From JAJRWS01 sp039831705 (GTDB taxonomy: Bacteria; Planctomycetota; Planctomycetia; Pirellulales; Lacipirellulaceae), in contig JBDOMT010000045.1 in NCBI GenBank assembly GCA_039831705.1, positions 1-12,390 on the forward strand: a stretch of DNA of 12,390 bases, in the 5' to 3' direction. Position numbers and translations under genes: made by a program. Shown here in pieces: positions 1 to 6,902 of this stretch. Numbering within the stretch: position 1 is the first letter of the stretch; the number at the start of each line of letters is the position of its first letter. The notes under the pieces are model-generated. The model was not told the origin of the DNA, did not search any database, and was given only the letters and a program-made list of their open reading frames with translations.

Positions 1-204
1 ATCCACAGACCGCCCACCTGGCTCACAGGCAATTTGGGGAGGTATTCGTCGAATGACTGATTTTGCAATCGCATGGTGCGCCTTCGGGCCAGATCGAAAT
101 GCATGACGACTTACGTATAACTGACAGATATTCTAGCCCAGGGTAAGGTCTGCGAGCATTAGCGAGTCTGACCGCCACCCTAGGTACCGTAACCAACCGA
201 TCAT

Positions 205-293
205 TGACCGAGGACTAGACTTGCTAACACAACGGTGGTTGACCGAGGTCGAAACAAACCAAGGTGTCGTACGGATGTTTTCGGCCTCGGTCA
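205..293. repeat. Three copies of TGACCGAGG
   Basis: The word TGACCGAGG occurs at 205-213 and 240-248 in direct orientation, 35 bp apart, and as its complement CCTCGGTCA at 285-293. The first two copies share the preceding T, giving a 10-bp match. The spacing suggests a possible protein-binding cluster, but there is no gene start nearby to regulate, so the function is unknown. Confidence 0.35.
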
Positions 294-349
294 TGTGCCG
301 TTGGAATACAGCACCGTTCGCTCGGCCGAATGTTTTTTACCATAGTGAA

Positions 350-415
350 CCCCGGGTGGCACTTAGGCTCGCCGAGAGTCGCCGGTGTTTACCCGGGGCT
401 GATTTATTTAGCCCC
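350..415. repeat. Overlapping alternative hairpins
   Basis: CCCCGGGT (350-357) pairs with ACCCGGGG (391-398), enclosing an inner GGCTC/GAGTC stem at about 366-380. The right arm of that hairpin overlaps GGGGCT (395-400), which can instead pair with AGCCCC (410-415) over a 9-nt AT-rich loop. The two structures share bases 395-398 and so exclude each other. The element lies about 90-150 bp beyond the stop of the minus-strand operon, so it might act in termination or mRNA 3'-end protection, or be a dispersed REP-like repeat. I favour a dispersed repeat. Confidence 0.5.
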
Positions 416-502
416 TTCAGGGCATCTTATGAGCAAAGTTGTAATCATTGACTCAGTTTTTATGTGGGTTTACCCACCCTATGCAGTGAAGTACACCACA
501 AC

Positions 503-1657
503 CTACTTCAGCCTGCCCATGCGCTTTTTGAAATCGGCTTCTAAGGCCTGGACGTCTTCGCCAAAATATTCACGGAATTCGGCCAGGCGCGTGGCCGGGT
601 CGTCCCAGACGAGCTGGCCCTTGTCGGCTAACATTTTCAAGTAGGCCACGTACTCCTTGGTACGCCAGCGAATCAGAAAGTAATTCCAGGCCCACGCCTC
701 GGCATAGGCGTCGACTGCGGTTGACGGAGTTTTGATCCGTCGGTCGTTGGCAATCAGGCTGCGTAGGCTGCCCATTTTTCCGCTGGCCGCGTTTTGGTGC
801 AAACGTTTTAGCCGCGGATAATTCACGTTGCCGATCCCGCGCCAGCCACTCCGACTCGACAGATCGGGCGTTTCGAAGTACATGGCCAATCCTTCACACA
901 CCCAAACGGGATTGTCCGCATAACGGATCTGCATACCACAGTTGAAAGCAACCTGAGGGGTCGCCTCGTGGACAATCGTGGCTACCAGAGGCAGCGCGGT
1001 GGACTGCGACAGCAGGGCGGTGATGTCATGACTGGAACCGCGGCGACCCCCTTGTCGGCGCAACGCCTGCACTCCGGTGAGGTCGTACATGGCGATGCGG
1101 TTGGTTGCCATACTGTAGTAGCCAATGGCCGTCCCCACCGCACCCCCCAGTTCGCGCTTGGCATAGCGTGCGTAGGAAGCCTGATCGCCAAAGACAATCA
1201 CCACCAGTGGCCGCTTGGGCGGGTGCAATTCGAGACCCCGCTTGCCCCAGAAACCGATGAAGGCCCGTTGCAACCGTTCCAACAACGAGCTGCACCATTT
1301 GGCGTAGCTACGAGTTGTGTTGTAACAGAGCACGTAGTGAGTCGATTGATAAATCTGAAAACCGGGCGGCATCTCCGCCAGCAAGCGTTGGCTCAGTGCG
1401 TCCGCATCGAGGGGTACCAACGGCTCCGAGTCTCGGCTGCGACTGCGGATATTCCTTGGTGGCAGCGGCAGTAACGAGCCGTCGTCGGTCGAAAACAACA
1501 GCCCCCCATCGGCCGCTTCCAGTATCGCTTCCCCGGTAAGCTGCCGTACCTGGCCATTGTGCATCGCCACCACACGCTCCACAGCGGCCGCGCGCAGAGG
1601 TGTGAACAGGGCAACGAGGAAAAGTAGCCATTGGAAAATTGAATAGGGATGCTGCAA
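503..1657 (-). CDS. Secreted DUF1570-like protein with altered zinc motif
   Basis: The predicted product is about 384 aa and resembles the planctomycete DUF1570 family, which looks like a gluzincin-type metallopeptidase. I chose a TTG start at 1657 because it gives a clean signal peptide: a hydrophobic run at residues 8-20 ending PLRAAA, cleaved near residue 25, with a purine-rich GGGCAGG just upstream. The frame stays open to 1861, but that would overlap the permease gene and bury the signal peptide. Family-like stretches include HYVLCYNTTRSYAKWC (107-122), IGYYSMATNRIAMYDL (178-193), the motif region VHEATPQVAFN (229-239), WVCEGLAMYFETPD (252-265, candidate third ligand Glu255) and DAYAEAWAWNYFLIR (316-330). 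The second zinc histidine of the expected HEATH is Pro234 (codon 956-958). The product may therefore be an inactive, binding-only paralogue. It is the last gene of the operon. Confidence 0.8.
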   Translation of the reverse strand: MQHPYSIFQWLLFLVALFTPLRAAAVERVVAMHNGQVRQLTGEAILEAADGGLLFSTDDGSLLPLPPRNIRSRSRDSEPLVPLDADALSQRLLAEMPPGFQIYQSTHYVLCYNTTRSYAKWCSSLLERLQRAFIGFWGKRGLELHPPKRPLVVIVFGDQASYARYAKRELGGAVGTAIGYYSMATNRIAMYDLTGVQALRRQGGRRGSSHDITALLSQSTALPLVATIVHEATPQVAFNCGMQIRYADNPVWVCEGLAMYFETPDLSSRSGWRGIGNVNYPRLKRLHQNAASGKMGSLRSLIANDRRIKTPSTAVDAYAEAWAWNYFLIRWRTKEYVAYLKMLADKGQLVWDDPATRLAEFREYFGEDVQALEADFKKRMGRLK

Positions 1658-1790
1658 TATCCTGCCCTTGTTCGGCCAAATACGATCGACACACTGTACT
1701 CCATTGTACTGTATAGAATCGGATCGAAAAACGAAATTAGCGATCATCAAAAGGGCACTTATTGTGAGGTATGAGAGTACCGTGATATCT

Positions 1791-4700
1791 TCAGTTTGGC
1801 AGTGGAAAGAAAAGGTTTTCACCGGTCGGCGTAGGGGGCTCGGAATTGTGCATGCCGACACTCCAGAAGCAAGGGGTGTTGGCAGAAATACTCGGACTAC
1901 TCATGGATTGACTAATACCTTGTGGACGGTATTGGAATGCTTCACCCGAAAAAGGATCAATTGGCAAAGCCTGGATATATTCGGGCACCAACTCGGAAAG
2001 CATATCGGGGTACGCGTCATGTTCCAATCGGTAGGCGAGCAAAGCCAGCTGCAGTTTGAGTCCGCGGCGTACTATTTCAGAATCGATATACCGGTACAGA
2101 AAAATACGAAAACCTAGATGGTTGAATTCTTGAGTCACTAGAAAACTGGTCGAGGCTTGGAAGGAACTTGCCGAAGCCTGGGTGAAACCGGTCCAATTCA
2201 TAGCATTGACATTTTGCCTGCTAAGGGAGGGTTCAAGGTTTCTCGCAAGATCATAGAGTAATTGGTTGGGTTCGGGTGCTCCCCACCATGACGCCTGGCG
2301 GACAAGCTGACGCAATTCCTTCGCGTATTGAGGTGAAAAATTGCCCAGGCGGTGCATGGCCCCGGTGAGATAGTTCAATGTTTGGCTCGTATTCCTGTCG
2401 AGAGCAACCAGTGCCCGCTGGCGCTCCTGGGGCAACTTGTTCGCCAACCAGGCGAGGTAATCCGACCAGCGCGGCTGTGTATTTTCATGGCTGAAAATAC
2501 TGGGTAATTCGGTGCCAAGTACAATCGCATGGATACGCTGCCATTCGACCAGGATCGCATCTGCAGGCCTGGTCAATAGCGCAGGACACGCATTCAATTT
2601 ATCGATTGCCTCGCGTAAGCGTGCGCAGGTTTGATCGGGATGGGTCGCCCATTGTTCGACCATAGCATTTTCGATCGTCCTCGAACGTTTAGTCTCCTTC
2701 AACTTTTGGCTTACCCAAAAAGTCGATTGCCCATTCAATTCATGACTTTCAATTCGGAGCAACGCCAGATAACGGTCCAGGGCTAAATCCAATTTTCCGT
2801 TTACTTGGAGTTGTTGGGCATCGACAAGAAGCAATTCTTTTAAATCGTCTAATAAGCAGTAGTCATTGAGCAGCACAGCTACAGGAAAATAGCAGAATGG
2901 ACGCTGACTTAATTCGATGAGATCTTCGATAACGGGCTGGTTGGCACGGATATAGGCAAGCTGCATTTTGGCAGCGAGTTTTTTTGCCAGTTCTCTCTGC
3001 TCAGGCGTCCATAATTCACTGCGATTTTCTCCAAAGACTATTTCGCCCCCATAGGACGAATCAACGTTTGGTAATTCACCCCAACTTTTGCCATCGACCG
3101 TAACGTCCTGTGCTGCTTCTTCTAGTGGCAAAATCGCTGTATCGAGCTGCATATAGGCGTCGGCTGTCTTCTGACCGCGTTTTTTTTGTGACTCGAATTG
3201 ATCGACTGCCTTTGGTAGTGAAACACCAAAGTAGTGATATTTTGGCGAAAGATTATTTAGTTGATCTAGTCGTGCTTTTGGCAGCATCAGGGCGAAGATA
3301 GCCACGGGAATAGCCACTAGAGTGAATGGCACCAGCCAGGCACGGCCCGAATTTCGCCCCACCAACCAGCCTGGCATACGCAACCAGCTGGCAAGCATGG
3401 CACCAACACCCAAGGGCAACACAAACCACCAGGGATTGAGTTGCCAAATTGCTACGACATAAACCCAGACGGATAGCAAAATCGATATCAGCAGTGCCAA
3501 GAATCCGGCCAATACTTCCCGCCGTAGTAAGAGCGAACAGAGTTGGCCCAGGCTGTAGGCGGTAAAAAAAGATGCCCAGCCAATCGATGTAAATCGCCAG
3601 GCGAGTGCGATCTGATGATCCAATAGTTGTGAAAAGCTCCAGCGTGCTTCGAGGGGATTATCTAAGTGAAATCCAGTAAAAAAATATCCCCCATATCCAT
3701 ATCGTAATACGCCTTGAATACTGTGTTGCACCCCAATGCCCATCGATATCCCAATCCCAAGGTTGATCAAGATGCCAACCATTAACAAGCCAACCAGCCA
3801 GACCATATGACGAACCAACCACAAGTAGCGCGGCCGACAAGCATGGGCTGCCAGGAATTCTCGGTGCGAGCTGCGCTGGTCCGCACGAAACACCAACGCT
3901 CCAAACAGGGCTGGTAGGAACAGGGAGCCCCCCAGTGCAGTGGGTAAATCAAAACCGGGAGTTGTCTGATTCATCACAATGGCCGGCAAGCCCATGCCGA
4001 CCATCAGGAATAGGGCCAGGGGAACCACCGCCAACATGATCTTCCACGAATCGTGCCACGTTTGCCACAACAGTCGAATAATCATCCGGCGACGCTGCTT
4101 GTAAAAATGGGGAGCATGCGTACTGAATTCGTTAGAGAGGACTGTGTTCGGACTGGAGGTGCGAGTATCGAGCCTGATACTTTTAATTTGCTTTAGGTTG
4201 AGTTGAGGCCGCAGCCATCGAGCAGCTAGCCAGACATCCACGACCAGTACGAAGCCGATTAACAATAGTCGATTAGGCACGGCCCCTGCATAGGCGGCTG
4301 CCGTAAATGCTTGCTGCGAATTAGGAGTAAAACGGATAGCCAATTGAACGCCGACGGAAGCAGCTCCAATGGTCGCGATGGCCGCCAGCAACGGTTGTCG
4401 CAATTGGAGTGAAAAAAAGAGGCCCCAGGCGATTGTTTCCAACACAGCCACACCGCCTATCGCCAAACCGGTTTGGATTGCGGCGGTCGCTGGCCATTGC
4501 CCACCGGCGACCATCCAGCCAGTGATGCATAGCACTCCTGCCAATGCTAAAGCACTCACCACCCCTGAAGTCAGCTTACCAGCAAGTAACGGTGGCCATC
4601 GTCCGGGCAGTTGCTGCAAATATTCGCGTGTCCCATCTTCGCTTTCGGCGCTGAACATGGTCACAGACGCTCCTACGGCATACAGGGCCGCAGCGCCCCA

Positions 4701-4907
4701 GGCCGAAGCAAACATCCACCCCGGCACAGCATGAGTGTCAAACATCAATTGTGAAGACACGTACTGCTCGACAATACCCAGCAAACCTACCGTCAGCCAA
4801 AACCCGCGTAGCATGCGGAATTCTTTCCAGACAAACCGCCAGAAAACCGGATGCGTATTGGCCGGTAAGGTAGCCACAGCTTGCTGCGAGATTGCTAAGG
4901 TCTTCAT
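1791..4907 (-). CDS. ABC-2 type permease fused to large soluble domain
   Basis: The product is 1038 aa, far longer than ordinary ABC-2 permeases (about 250-550 aa). Residues 1-543 are a membrane domain with about 12-13 hydrophobic helices, roughly at 36-50, 67-85, 113-133, 145-165, 172-192, 213-229, 289-310, 325-341, 365-388, 440-460, 466-488, 492-507 and 526-542. The helices fall in two halves split by a charged linker near 232-285, as if two permease units were joined. Residues 544-1038 are soluble and mostly helical. They end in a motif stretch common in planctomycete membrane proteins (951-995, LALLAYRLEHDAYPDML... then ALPIDPFSGEAFQYRP) and a 'FWSVG' tail. The ATG lies 6 nt after the stop of the ATPase gene with no Shine-Dalgarno sequence, so the two are probably translated together. 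The substrate is unknown; the soluble tail probably lies outside the cytoplasmic membrane. Confidence 0.85.
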   Translation of the reverse strand: MKTLAISQQAVATLPANTHPVFWRFVWKEFRMLRGFWLTVGLLGIVEQYVSSQLMFDTHAVPGWMFASAWGAAALYAVGASVTMFSAESEDGTREYLQQLPGRWPPLLAGKLTSGVVSALALAGVLCITGWMVAGGQWPATAAIQTGLAIGGVAVLETIAWGLFFSLQLRQPLLAAIATIGAASVGVQLAIRFTPNSQQAFTAAAYAGAVPNRLLLIGFVLVVDVWLAARWLRPQLNLKQIKSIRLDTRTSSPNTVLSNEFSTHAPHFYKQRRRMIIRLLWQTWHDSWKIMLAVVPLALFLMVGMGLPAIVMNQTTPGFDLPTALGGSLFLPALFGALVFRADQRSSHREFLAAHACRPRYLWLVRHMVWLVGLLMVGILINLGIGISMGIGVQHSIQGVLRYGYGGYFFTGFHLDNPLEARWSFSQLLDHQIALAWRFTSIGWASFFTAYSLGQLCSLLLRREVLAGFLALLISILLSVWVYVVAIWQLNPWWFVLPLGVGAMLASWLRMPGWLVGRNSGRAWLVPFTLVAIPVAIFALMLPKARLDQLNNLSPKYHYFGVSLPKAVDQFESQKKRGQKTADAYMQLDTAILPLEEAAQDVTVDGKSWGELPNVDSSYGGEIVFGENRSELWTPEQRELAKKLAAKMQLAYIRANQPVIEDLIELSQRPFCYFPVAVLLNDYCLLDDLKELLLVDAQQLQVNGKLDLALDRYLALLRIESHELNGQSTFWVSQKLKETKRSRTIENAMVEQWATHPDQTCARLREAIDKLNACPALLTRPADAILVEWQRIHAIVLGTELPSIFSHENTQPRWSDYLAWLANKLPQERQRALVALDRNTSQTLNYLTGAMHRLGNFSPQYAKELRQLVRQASWWGAPEPNQLLYDLARNLEPSLSRQNVNAMNWTGFTQASASSFQASTSFLVTQEFNHLGFRIFLYRYIDSEIVRRGLKLQLALLAYRLEHDAYPDMLSELVPEYIQALPIDPFSGEAFQYRPQGISQSMSSPSISANTPCFWSVGMHNSEPPTPTGENLFFPLPN

Positions 4908-4913
4908 GATGGT

Positions 4914-5870
4914 TTATTTTGCGCTGGATTGTCTAGGAAACGAGCGAAGGCGGAGCTTCGGGTTGGATTGCGCTGCTTGATTCGTGCTTTCGCCGCGCAT
5001 GTAGGCGACAAAAATCTCTTCCAACGAGGGCATTCGCGATTCCACGCTGATTACTGCCTCGTCGTCGCGCAACGTGTCGACATCGCTCTCCTCTAGTCCA
5101 CGAACCAGCAATTCCCACTGACGTCCACGTTGACGCTGGTAGAGCAAGGTCCCTGGTAGCTCCGGTGGCGAAGGTTGTATTTCTGTAGTGAGCACCGTCA
5201 GTTGTCGGGTATCGAGTTTTAACGCATTGAGTGGTTCGACCAGCAGCACGCGGCCGGTGTGGATAATTGCCACGATATCGGCGACTCGTTCCACTTCGCC
5301 GATCTGATGGCTCGAGAGCAGCACCGTACGGCCCTCGGCGGCAATGTCGACCATGCTTTCGAGAAATTCACGGCGAACCATCGTGTCGAGCCCCGAGGTT
5401 GGTTCGTCGAGCACCAATAGCTCGGGCCGATGGGCCATGGCGAGCGACAAGGCAACTTTTGCCCGCATTCCTTTGGACATCTGCTTGAGCTTGCGTTTGA
5501 GGGGCACACCAAACTGCTCCACCAAGGTGCGGTAATGGTGCTCGAACCCGTCGGGGTAAAATCCGGCGGTGAACCAGCCAATTTCCGCCGCCGTCATCCA
5601 GTCGTAGAGAGTGGGCCGTTCTGGCACATAGCCGACCCGCCGACGTATTTCCAGGCCTTCGCGGCGGCTGTCGCGGCCCAAGACTCGGACCTCACCTGCT
5701 TGCGCTTCGGCCAGTCCTAACATGAGTCGGATGGCGGTCGTCTTGCCTGCCCCGTTCTCACCCAGCATGGCAAAAACTTTTCCGCTGGGTACTTCAAAAG
5801 TGGCTCCGTCCAGAGCAATTTGCGAACCGTACCGTTTGCTCACCTGAGAAAATTGAATGGCGGCTGTCAT
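4914..5870 (-). CDS. ABC transporter ATP-binding protein
   Basis: The product is about 318 aa and is the ATPase that energises the downstream permease. I prefer the ATG at 5870 over the one at 5882 because GAGG lies 6 nt upstream of it, one of the few good ribosome-binding sites in this window. Counting from the longer start, motifs are Walker A GENGAGKT (41-48), the Q-loop region VGYVPERP (83-90, Glu in place of the usual Gln), an ABC signature MSKGMRAKV (135-143), Walker B ELLVLDEP (154-161) with the catalytic Glu160, the D-loop SGLD (163-166) and the switch His192. The SKGM signature and YVPE Q-loop are typical of the YtrB/EcsA-like drug, bacitracin or envelope exporter group. A C-terminal extension of about 100 aa follows the nucleotide-binding domain. 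It sits in the order GntR - ATPase - permease. Confidence 0.95.
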   Translation of the reverse strand: MTAAIQFSQVSKRYGSQIALDGATFEVPSGKVFAMLGENGAGKTTAIRLMLGLAEAQAGEVRVLGRDSRREGLEIRRRVGYVPERPTLYDWMTAAEIGWFTAGFYPDGFEHHYRTLVEQFGVPLKRKLKQMSKGMRAKVALSLAMAHRPELLVLDEPTSGLDTMVRREFLESMVDIAAEGRTVLLSSHQIGEVERVADIVAIIHTGRVLLVEPLNALKLDTRQLTVLTTEIQPSPPELPGTLLYQRQRGRQWELLVRGLEESDVDTLRDDEAVISVESRMPSLEEIFVAYMRGESTNQAAQSNPKLRLRSFPRQSSAK

Positions 5871-5916
5871 GGGAGACCTCATTTATTTCTGCGTCAGTAA
5901 TACAGGAGTGGTGTCG

Positions 5917-6363
5917 TTAGGTCGTTGATTTGGAGGGTGGTTTCGATGGAAGAGCGGTTGCAGTTGCAGTCTGCTGTGGTTGGGCTTGGGCTGCCGAATC
6001 GAGTTCTTCACGCAAAAGCAATTCGATTTGTGCCTTGTTAAGGCCGCTACGATGTGCTTCGTCTAAAACCTCCCGCAGTCGGGCACGGATCATCTCCACA
6101 CGTCCCTCCTGGCACGCCTTACGGGCACCAGGTAAAACCGCCAGGCCACGACCTCGCACCGATTCCAACACGCCATTGTCCTGCAACTGCCGATACGCGC
6201 GTGCTACCGTGTTGGGATTGATTGCCAGCTCCCGGGCCAGTTCACGAACACTGGGTATCAGTTCGCCCGCAACAATCACGCCGCCGGCTATGGCAAATTT
6301 TACCTGTCGGACTATCTGATCGTAGACTGCCAGGCCACCGGTGGGATCGATATGAATGAACAT
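5917..6363 (-). CDS. GntR-family repressor, YtrA subfamily
   Basis: The product is about 148 aa, a short GntR protein with no large effector domain, as in the YtrA subfamily. The winged helix-turn-helix spans about residues 12-77: it starts VYDQIVRQVKFAIAGG, and the recognition region is PSVRELARELAINPNTVARAYRQL (37-60) followed by a GVLESVRGRG wing (64-73). A helical dimerisation tail follows (85-122), then a low-complexity Gln/Ala/Thr/Pro tail (125-148). I chose the ATG at 6363 because it starts directly at the conserved FIHIDP; the frame is open to 6498, but that extension would run into the predicted promoter. YtrA proteins usually repress their own ABC transporter operon, and here the ATPase gene starts 46 nt downstream. 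The operator and promoter at 6458-6503 fit autoregulation. Confidence 0.9.
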   Translation of the reverse strand: MFIHIDPTGGLAVYDQIVRQVKFAIAGGVIVAGELIPSVRELARELAINPNTVARAYRQLQDNGVLESVRGRGLAVLPGARKACQEGRVEMIRARLREVLDEAHRSGLNKAQIELLLREELDSAAQAQPQQTATATALPSKPPSKSTT

Positions 6364-6457
6364 GAGGCTGTGAGCGGGTCCCGAGTAGCGGATATCAGTT
6401 AAGGGAATGGTCGAGAGAGGATTTTTTGGGCAACGGGTGTGTGGAAAAGGCTCCTTG

Positions 6458-6477
6458 TGTACTATCGTTCTAGTACA
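6458..6477. promoter_or_regulatory. Probable YtrA-type operator
   Basis: This is a perfect 7-bp inverted repeat, TGTACTA (6458-6464) and TAGTACA (6471-6477), separated by 6 bp. It lies about 95 bp upstream of the GntR repressor start and overlaps the -10 element of the predicted minus-strand promoter. Small GntR repressors bind inverted repeats of this kind, so it is the best candidate site for the product of the first gene of the operon. Confidence 0.7.
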
Positions 6478-6503
6478 GTAGCACTCGTCTGCCGCCAAGT
6501 CAA
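6475..6503 (-). promoter_or_regulatory. Promoter of the GntR-ABC operon
   Basis: Reading the minus strand, TTGACT (6498-6503) is followed after exactly 17 bp by TACTGT (6475-6480). The -35 matches the sigma70 consensus at five of six positions; the -10 keeps the key T1, A2 and T6. Transcription would start near 6468, inside the operator, and leave a leader of about 105 nt before the repressor ATG at 6363. Repressor bound at 6458-6477 would block this promoter. Confidence 0.6.
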
Positions 6504-6525
6504 GTCGATTACCAAAAAGACGATG

Positions 6526-6707
6526 CTTAGCCCGGATATTTCATCCGTTTCGTCGCGAGGTGTTTTAAGTCCTTTCGTGGCAAGGCATGTGAGGTTCACG
6601 ACCGCAGGCGTGTTTTTTACACGTTGAGGATCGTGGACCGAAACATAACGTAGCCACGGAAGGACTTGGGACGCCGTAGCAGGAACTGATGAAATATGCG
6701 GGTTAAG
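6526..6707. repeat. 182-bp imperfect palindromic element (MITE-like)
   Basis: The ends are near-perfect inverted repeats: TTAGCCCGGATATTTCATC (6527-6545) against GATGAAATATGCGGGTTAA (6688-6706), 17 of 19 matching, plus one more outer pair (6526/6707). Further in, AAGTCCTTTCGTGGC (6567-6581) matches GCCACGGAAGGACTT (6653-6667) at 14 of 15. GGTTCACGACC near 6593-6603 resembles the complement of GATCGTGGACC (6629-6639). The centre is CGTGT-TTTTT-ACACG (6609-6623). All arm pairs share one axis near 6616, so the element is a single long hairpin. It has no coding capacity and I see no clear target-site duplication. It is probably a non-autonomous transposable or dispersed repeat in the divergent intergenic region. 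Confidence 0.8.
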
Positions 6708-6902
6708 GGGTAAGTTGCCGTGATGGACCACTCCGATTAGGCTAGAACCAGATTCCAACCCAGATACGGTACAATCGGGCTGGAACTCAAAAGTTGGACC
6801 GATTGTTTTTCCATGGGCTCTCTGCAAAGGGCCCACGAAAATTGATATCAGTCCTCAAATAATTACCTCGAAATCTCCTGTCACCTAATCACCTGGCTGC
6901 AC

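Larger units (their letters stand above)
1..502. other. Gene-poor left flank
   Basis: I find no convincing coding region here. The open frames on the plus strand have no recognisable motifs and overlap each other or run into the 3' end of the minus-strand gene that ends at 503. What can be seen is short-scale structure: three copies of TGACCGAGG (two direct, one inverted) between 205 and 293, a double hairpin at 350-415, and a small GTGGG-TTTA-CCCAC hairpin at 464-477. The first ~200 bases could be the tail of a gene lying to the left, but no frame there looks like a known family. Confidence 0.5.

Noticed and set aside
156..160. CRISPR-like spacing of short repeats at the left edge
   Set aside because: Only three 9-bp words with unequal spacing and mixed orientation are present; there is no array.
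221..644. Two plus-strand open frames at the left edge
   Set aside because: They run through the hairpin repeat, have no family features, and the longer one continues antisense into a well-supported gene.
968..1474. 168-codon plus-strand frame inside the DUF1570-like gene
   Set aside because: It is antisense to a strongly supported coding region and its amino-acid content follows from that gene's codons.
1695..1710. Two TGTACT words upstream of the DUF1570-like start as a second operator
   Set aside because: They are direct repeats, not the inverted TGTACTA/TAGTACA arrangement seen at 6458-6477, and match only part of the half-site.
1658..1861. N-terminal extension of the DUF1570-like protein to an ATG at 1861
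   Set aside because: It would overlap the permease gene by about 70 bp and put 68 residues ahead of an evident signal peptide; the TTG at 1657 fits better. An ATG at 1747 is also possible but lacks a ribosome-binding site.
6462..6836. Minus-strand 124-codon frame in the divergent intergenic region
   Set aside because: It reads across the long palindrome and the operon promoter and has no recognisable motif; the frame is open by chance.
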